From positions 750,001 through 814,000 of the forward strand of contig NZ_CP088020.1 in the NCBI RefSeq assembly GCF_021049245.1: a stretch of 64,000 bases of DNA, in the 5' to 3' direction. Every line of letters starts with the position of its first letter. Positions within the stretch are counted from its first letter, which is position 1. The position numbers and the translations under genes are program-made. A model generated the notes under the pieces. It did no database searches. It had not been told where the DNA came from and saw only the letters and a program-made list of their open reading frames with translations. The stretch is from Radiobacillus kanasensis. GTDB lineage: Bacteria > Bacillota > Bacilli > Bacillales > Amphibacillaceae. Shown piece by piece: positions 59,900 to 64,000 of the stretch.

Positions 59900-59920
59900 A
59901 CCCTTGCCCTATATTTGAGC

Positions 59921-60030
59921 ATGATGTCGGAGTGGTTCGCCAGTATCTTTAGATGAAAAATGAGTTAATTTTAAAACGATAATACACTCGTAAATGTTGA
60001 AATATCAGTGTTTGTGAGTGTCTTTTTGTG
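59921..60030 (+). repeat. Dispersed terminator-bearing repeat, copy B
   Basis: ATGATGTCGGAGTGGTTCGCC start and hairpin ACACTCGTAAATG ... GTTTGTGAGTGT plus T run. Related to copies at 55811 and 63781, and placed just after the MazG-like gene. Confidence 0.7.
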
Positions 60031-60160
60031 CGCTACTTATAAAATATAACGGTCGATATACGTCATGTGGTACGTTTTGATTTATTTGTTGTTAAAGGTG
60101 CAACGGCAGCGATGTGCTATAGTGGAGACATTAAATATTAAGAAGTAGGTGATTAATTTA

Positions 60161-60700
60161 ATGGCGGAATTGATACATTTAACTTTAAATGGTATAAAAG
60201 AAAGATTAAAATCAATTAATTCAATCCAGATTCAGAGAGAACAAGGTTTTACATTACCAATTACATTTGATTTAAATGTTCCTGCAAGTGAAAAAGATAT
60301 TGTTGAATTAGAGTCCTCATTAAATATCACACTGCCTATTGATTATAAACGTTTTCTAGAAGAGCATGATGGGGCACATATATTTAAGAACATATATGGT
60401 GGAGGTTTTCAATTTTACAGTGTTAATGAGATTCAAACATTAAAAAAACCAACTTATCTTAAATCGAATTGGATTGTGATTGGTTATTCGGAAACTATGT
60501 ATTTGATCATTGATAATAGTCGTGTTAGAGAGGGAAATCCGAATTATCTTCTGTTATTAGATGGAATCTTCCCGGAAGATATTATTGACTTGAAATCAAA
60601 TTTTGAAATTTGGTTTGATCGGTATATAGTAGCTCAAGGTTCCTATTTCTGGAATTGGTATAACGTAGATGCTAGTAACTATTATAAAAAAGAGAAATAG
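60161..60700 (+). CDS. SMI1/KNR4 (SUKH) family protein
   Basis: A 179-residue SUKH-type protein. The family pattern is visible in ASEKDIVELESSLNITLPID, YKRFLEEHDGAHIF and FQFYSVNEIQTLKKP. SUKH proteins often act as immunity proteins against contact-dependent toxins. No toxin gene lies next to it here, so it may be an orphan immunity gene. ATG 60161 is used; GTG 60149 is also in frame. Confidence 0.85.
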   Translation: MAELIHLTLNGIKERLKSINSIQIQREQGFTLPITFDLNVPASEKDIVELESSLNITLPIDYKRFLEEHDGAHIFKNIYGGGFQFYSVNEIQTLKKPTYLKSNWIVIGYSETMYLIIDNSRVREGNPNYLLLLDGIFPEDIIDLKSNFEIWFDRYIVAQGSYFWNWYNVDASNYYKKEK

Positions 60701-60717
60701 TAGTACTATTTATAAAT

Positions 60718-60747
60718 CCCCCTTTCGTCTTGTTGTAGGGGGTTTTT
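60718..60747 (+). terminator. Terminator after SUKH gene
   Basis: CCCCCT ... AGGGGG followed by TTTTT. Confidence 0.85.
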
Positions 60748-60829
60748 CCTATTTTGGAAGAAGTTAAATTCTCTCTATATTTAAAGAGTTAGATTTTAGT
60801 ACGAATAACAGAGGATATTAAGTTCCCTT

Positions 60830-61325
60830 TATGCAGTTGCTTTTATTTGTTGAAGATACATTATCTCATACTGTAATGGTGACATATAGTTAATAGTTGA
60901 ATGAATACGTTTGTAATTGTAAAAAGTCATAATATAGGCAAATATACTTTGTTTAGCACCGTCACGTGTTTGATACTTTTCATGGAATATTAATTCTTTC
61001 TTGATTACACTATGAAAGGACTCAATATAGCATTATCGTAACAGTTTCCTTTCCTATTCATGCTTGTAGTAATTCATAGTTTCGTAGAATTGCTTGATAA
61101 TCATTCGCTGAGTACTGACTGCCACGATCAGAGGTGGTGAATTAGTCCTTCCTTTGGCGGCTGTTCATTAATAGCCCTTTGTAAAGCTTTGATAGTCAAT
61201 TCTTTGGTCATTCGATAACTCATTTCCCAACCAATGATTCTTCTTGAAAACAAGTCCATTATAGTGACTAAATATACCCAACCTTCTTTTGTCCAAATGT
61301 ATGTGATGTCACCGCCCTAAACAGC
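60830..61325 (-). pseudogene. IS3 family transposase OrfB remnant
   Basis: The minus strand reads GGDITYIWTKEGWVYLVTIM, DLFSRRIIGWEMSYRMTKEL, then, over frameshifts and stops, NRKGNCYDNA and FYNYKRIHSTINYMSPLQYE. This is the integrase core of an IS3/IS150-type OrfB. Only the C-terminal two thirds remain, with multiple breaks. No intact ends seen. Confidence 0.85.
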
Positions 61326-61392
61326 ACCAGGCATATAAAATTACAATTAAAAACTACTGGATACCGATAAATCAACAAAAGTAACAATAAAA

Positions 61393-61432
61393 AAGGAAGA
61401 AGCCACCATTTATAACAAGTGACCTCTTCCTT
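61393..61432. terminator. Bidirectional hairpin
   Basis: Arms AAGGAAGA and TCTTCCTT with an inner CAC/GTG, flanked by A and T tracts. Confidence 0.6.
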
Positions 61433-61620
61433 ATTAAAAGCAAATATATTTTTATTCTAAGAGCCATCCTATAATTAATGAATGGGAAACTAATAGAAGA
61501 TGTAATACAGATTCAACTTCCTCACATAAATTGACACTGCACTAGATAAAAGTGAATATTCAGACAGAATTTCAACAACAGGAACTTCTTCCTCTTTATT
61601 CTTATTTCATCAGCATAAAA

Positions 61621-61863
61621 TTACTTTACCTTTGAATCAAAAATAGTTCCAGCTTTATCTATCCAAGCTACATATTTCTTAAATCTTGTAAATCTATCTT
61701 GAAATTTATAAGGTATTACAATAAATAATGTATATAAAGCCGCGAATACTAACAGAAATGTCAAAGATCTTAACCAAAAACTTTCAGTAGAAATAACACT
61801 TATAATATAACTTAAACAAACCGAAAGCAGTACGAGAAGTGCAAATCTTTTATACAAAATCAT
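61621..61863 (-). CDS. Small two-helix membrane protein
   Basis: An 80-residue protein with two hydrophobic segments (FALLVLLSVCLSYIISVI and SLTFLLVFAALYTLFIVI) and a basic, aromatic tail (RFTRFKKYVAWIDKAG). ATG 61863 follows AGGGAGG. No family recognised. A Cys-rich peptide remnant lies just upstream on the same strand, so it might be an immunity or transport helper for it; this is only positional. Confidence 0.6.
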   Translation of the reverse strand: MILYKRFALLVLLSVCLSYIISVISTESFWLRSLTFLLVFAALYTLFIVIPYKFQDRFTRFKKYVAWIDKAGTIFDSKVK

Positions 61864-61870
61864 TTAAAAT

Positions 61871-61906
61871 CCTCCCTTTTTAGTGTACCACAGAGGGAGG
61901 GTTTTT
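61871..61906. terminator. Terminator between peptide remnant and membrane gene
   Basis: CCTCCCT ... AGGGAGG stem followed by GTTTTT on plus and ATTTT on minus. Confidence 0.7.
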
Positions 61907-61910
61907 AAAA

Positions 61911-62315
61911 TTAACAAAAACCTAGTTGTTCACAAGAAGGGCCACACAAAATCGTGGTATCACTTAGACATTTTAGTCCATATATTGCCGCACAAATAAA
62001 TGGTCAAGCTACACCAGCAAAAGATGCACAAACTACCAGCAAGCGGCAGTTCCACCGAGACCGCATCCTGTTCCTACAACAGCATTACAACACTACACGA
62101 AGAAGCAAGACCTATTTCCGGTTCTTCTGCTTTAGTAGTTCTTGGGAGTTCACCACCAATTCCTTCAAAGGATTTTCATACCATTCATGAACAAACTCAT
62201 TACCTGAATCCGAAATCGTCGTTGTAACAATTGGATAAATTTGATCACCTACAGCTTGATAACCCTTTGATTCTCTATTTGACTGAATTGTATCAATTTG
62301 AGTTGAAAGTGGTTA
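61911..62315 (-). pseudogene. Cys-rich secreted peptide gene, decayed (bacteriocin-like)
   Basis: The minus strand first reads GYQAVGDQIYPIVTTTISDS and NEFVHEWYENPLKELVVN. After frame changes it reads VVGTGCGLGGTAACW, VCASFAGVA, PFICAAIYGLKCLSDTT and LCGPSCEQLGFC. The Cys-Gly-Ala-rich end behind a pro-region is the look of a halocin C8-like or similar Cys-rich bacteriocin. There are several stops, so it is not functional. The family guess is weak. Confidence 0.45.
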
Positions 62316-62619
62316 ACCGGTATTGATATGGAGTTCGGGGAACAGTGTTTTAGTTGAAAAAGTAAATAATGCAAAAACAGAACTTCTAATTATATGGAAT
62401 TCCTGTTTATCCACATGAATATCAACTTTAAAATAATAAACATGGAAGATAATCATGGCTATATAGGAATACATAATAAAATATACTTATAGCGTACTGG
62501 ATTTCATCTATAGCAATTTTAAATAGTGACTAGGATAATCTACCTAGTTTTTGTTGAAATTTAGGGGATTATGGTATATATTATCATAAGGAAAGAATTT
62601 TATATAATCGAATTGATTG

Positions 62620-62707
62620 ATGAAAAGGCAAACTATTTGAAAGAATAGGACGCAAAGTTAAGGGTCTAAAGTATTGTTTTAAAAAATGCCATGATCGCCT
62701 GACTACC
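62620..62707 (+). ncRNA. Cyclic di-GMP-I riboswitch (second copy)
   Basis: AAAAGGCAAA, hairpin CTATT-TGAAAG-AATAG, GGACGCAAAGTTAAGG, GTCTAAAGTATT and ATGCCATGATCGCCTGACTACC follow the GEMM-I order and match the copy at 21990 block by block. The P3 arm is longer and more A/T-rich. A terminator follows at 62733 and a DUF4282 gene at 62899. Confidence 0.85.
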
Positions 62708-62732
62708 AATATATTATTTGACTATCTATTTG

Positions 62733-62763
62733 GCTATCTCATTTTCTATGGATAGCTTTTTTT
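62733..62763 (+). terminator. Riboswitch terminator (second copy)
   Basis: GCTATC ... GATAGC with a run of seven T, 25 bp after the aptamer. Confidence 0.75.
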
Positions 62764-62898
62764 GTTTTTATATAGAATATAAGGGTTCGTTTTCTGCAAT
62801 AATTTGTACTATCTGAGAAACGGTTCATGAGAAAGTAATACAATCCTATATTAACCATTTTTTAGAAGTTTTAAATGAATTGAAGGGGGGTGAAATGA

Positions 62899-63186
62899 AT
62901 GAATTTCAAGGATTTTACAAGCTTTAATAAAATGATTACTCCTACCATTATCAAGGTTGTGTTTTGGGTTGGTATCGGTTTCTCAATTTTATCTGGACTT
63001 ATTCAAATAATAGCAGGTGCTAATTCCCCTTGGGGTGGGGGTATCCAAGTTATTATTGGCTTAATTACACTAGTAGTTGGCCCACTGATAACTAGAGTTT
63101 ATTGTGAGTTAATGATTGTGATTTTCAAAATGCAAGAAACTTTACAAAGTATCGATGGAAAAATCATTAATAAAAGTGAAGAGTAA
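62899..63186 (+). CDS. DUF4282 family membrane protein
   Basis: A 95-residue protein with two membrane helices (VVFWVGIGFSILSGLIQIIA and GIQVIIGLITLVVGPLITRV) joined by a Gly-rich loop, followed by RVYCELMIVIFKMQETL. This is the DUF4282 pattern. Function unknown. The ATG has a GGGGGG site at 9 nt. It lies behind a c-di-GMP riboswitch and terminator, so its expression should follow c-di-GMP and it may serve surface attachment or motility. Confidence 0.8.
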   Translation: MNFKDFTSFNKMITPTIIKVVFWVGIGFSILSGLIQIIAGANSPWGGGIQVIIGLITLVVGPLITRVYCELMIVIFKMQETLQSIDGKIINKSEE

Positions 63187-63231
63187 GTAATTCTTAAAGG
63201 AATATGAAATCCAATCATAGTTAAAAAGTTT

Positions 63232-63268
63232 GATAGCATCCCTCGTTTTAGAAATGAGGGATGTTATC
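63232..63268 (+). terminator. Hairpin after DUF4282 gene
   Basis: GATAGCATCCCTC ... GAGGGATGTTATC, a 13-bp stem. The following T run is weak. Confidence 0.6.
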
Positions 63269-63530
63269 CATATGTCATATTTATTTTTCATTTTATGAAG
63301 GAAAGTAACCTCATTATACATAAATATTATAAATAACCCTTCCTCGGCATAGAAGTGAGTAAAATAATCTCGCCACGCCCTTAAGTACTGGTATTCTATT
63401 AAAAGAAACAAACTGTACTTGGCAGGTTAAAAACACTCACCTAAGTTAAATTCACACAACAATTTCTTCTTGCACAAAATCCTCATACTTATTCACTAAG
63501 TCTTTGAAATCAGAATTTGTAGAGCTATAT

Positions 63531-63543
63531 TCGACCCGACCAC
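63531..63543 (+). other. Third att-like sequence
   Basis: TCGACCCGACCAC equals the island att core TCGACCCCGACCACC with one C missing and the last C lost. It abuts the BceB fragment that starts at 63544. Confidence 0.4.
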
Positions 63544-63781
63544 AAAATTGGATTAACACAGACTGAGTTGAAGAAAGCAGTGAACCGACAAATAGCCATT
63601 CTATTTTTCCACAATTGTTGTCGCATTAATTCACGGTTCCGTTGCGCTTGCTGCTTTATCCCATATGTTTGACTATGATCTAACAGTAGAATTTCCCCTC
63701 GTATTAGGGAGCTTCAAAGCCTTTATTTCTTGATTGTCCGTTTTTGCTAAGTGAGACAGGTGAAGAGGATGGTATTTTTAG
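63544..63781 (+). pseudogene. 3' fragment of a BceB-like permease
   Basis: Starts abruptly with KIGLTQTELKKAVNRQIAIL, which matches KIGLTQSELQKVVNRQIAIL of the permease at 53804. It then breaks by small deletions and ends with VRQVKRMVF as in the intact gene. Only the last 80 codons are present. It is followed by the same terminator-type repeat that follows the intact gene. Confidence 0.85.
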
Positions 63782-63855
63782 ATGAAAACGAGTAATCTTA
63801 AAAACGATAAAACACTCGCAAATGTTGAAACATCAATGTTTGTGAGTTTTTTTGG
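63781..63855 (+). repeat. Dispersed terminator-bearing repeat, copy C
   Basis: GATGAAAACGAGTAATC, then AAAACACTCGCAAATG ... TGTTTGTGAGTTTTTTT. Matches the second halves of the copies at 55811 and 59921. Confidence 0.65.
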
Positions 63856-63990
63856 TTGCTAAAGAAAACTTACTACCTAAAGGGTCTAAAATATCGGTGA
63901 TGCTTCCAATCTTTCCACCGTACTTATCGATTCCGGAACTCCGGAAGAACCGTGCCCTAGCTTCCCATTCATAATAATTATACAAAAGGT
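63833..63990 (-). pseudogene. C-terminal gene fragment, unknown
   Basis: The minus strand reads YNYYEWEARARFFRSSGIDK and then YGGKIGSITDILDPLGSKFS to a stop at 63833. It looks coding but has a stop codon about ten codons upstream in frame and no start. Parent gene not recognised. Confidence 0.3.
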
Positions 63991-64000
63991 CAAACTAAAG

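Overview
The window is from a low-GC, spore-forming Bacillaceae-type Firmicute. The evidence is a complete Bacillus-like rRNA operon, a 14-tRNA cluster in the order of the Bacillus trnD cluster, a YuzL-type small protein, perR, ygzB and ygxA, and strong AGGAGG ribosome binding sites. From about 14.8 to 35.3 kb the backbone follows the order I recall from Bacillus subtilis (gsaB/hemL, bcp, perR, ygzB, ygxA, rrn, tRNAs). I do not assign a species.

Layout. 0-14.8 kb is a mixed accessory or core stretch. It holds two DUF1048 genes plus a decayed third, a DrrAB-like ABC exporter, a LysR / YbaK-like (frameshifted) / EamA cluster, MepB, an IS110-family transposase with a structured upstream end, two GNAT acetyltransferases, an aromatic acid exporter-like protein, an AlkD-like protein and a HAD phosphatase. 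14.8-28.5 kb holds hemL/gsaB, a complete BceRSAB-like peptide-sensing and detoxification module on the minus strand, a K+ channel, bcp, a c-di-GMP-I riboswitch that controls an EAL phosphodiesterase and a PilZ gene, an M29 aminopeptidase, a D-2-hydroxyacid dehydrogenase, a PduO-type adenosyltransferase, perR with a candidate PerR box, ygzB and ygxA. 28.7-35.3 kb holds the rrn promoters, 16S, 23S, 5S and 14 tRNAs.

35.3-50.4 kb is a 15.1-kb genomic island inserted at the 3' end of the last tRNA gene, tRNA-Leu(CAA). The 15-bp tRNA end TCGACCCCGACCACC recurs at 50415-50429, and a frameshifted tyrosine integrase lies just inside the left end. The cargo is almost wholly anti-phage: AbiV, an HTH-SRA-HNH type IV restriction enzyme, an AIPR protein preceded by a GC-rich structured non-coding block, a decayed BglI-like restriction-modification pair, a HhH-GPD DNA glycosylase, an apparently intact type II system (controller C, endonuclease, D12-class adenine methylase) and a MORC/MutL-like GHKL ATPase with a nuclease-like tail. 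An IS256-family element with a perfect 8-bp target duplication sits in a terminator inside the island.

50.4-64 kb holds a second BceRSAB-like module, a VanRS/VanY-like cluster, a MazG-like pyrophosphohydrolase, a SUKH-family protein, IS3 and Cys-rich peptide remnants, and a second c-di-GMP-I riboswitch ahead of a DUF4282 membrane protein. It ends in a broken copy of the BceB permease 3' end that begins directly at a third, imperfect att-like sequence (63531-63543), so this segment may also have a mobile history.

Themes: cell-envelope peptide sensing (two Bce modules plus VanRSY), c-di-GMP signalling with two riboswitches, and a layered defence island with both active and decaying restriction systems. 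Frameshifts are frequent in the accessory regions. They may be real decay or, in single cases, sequence errors.
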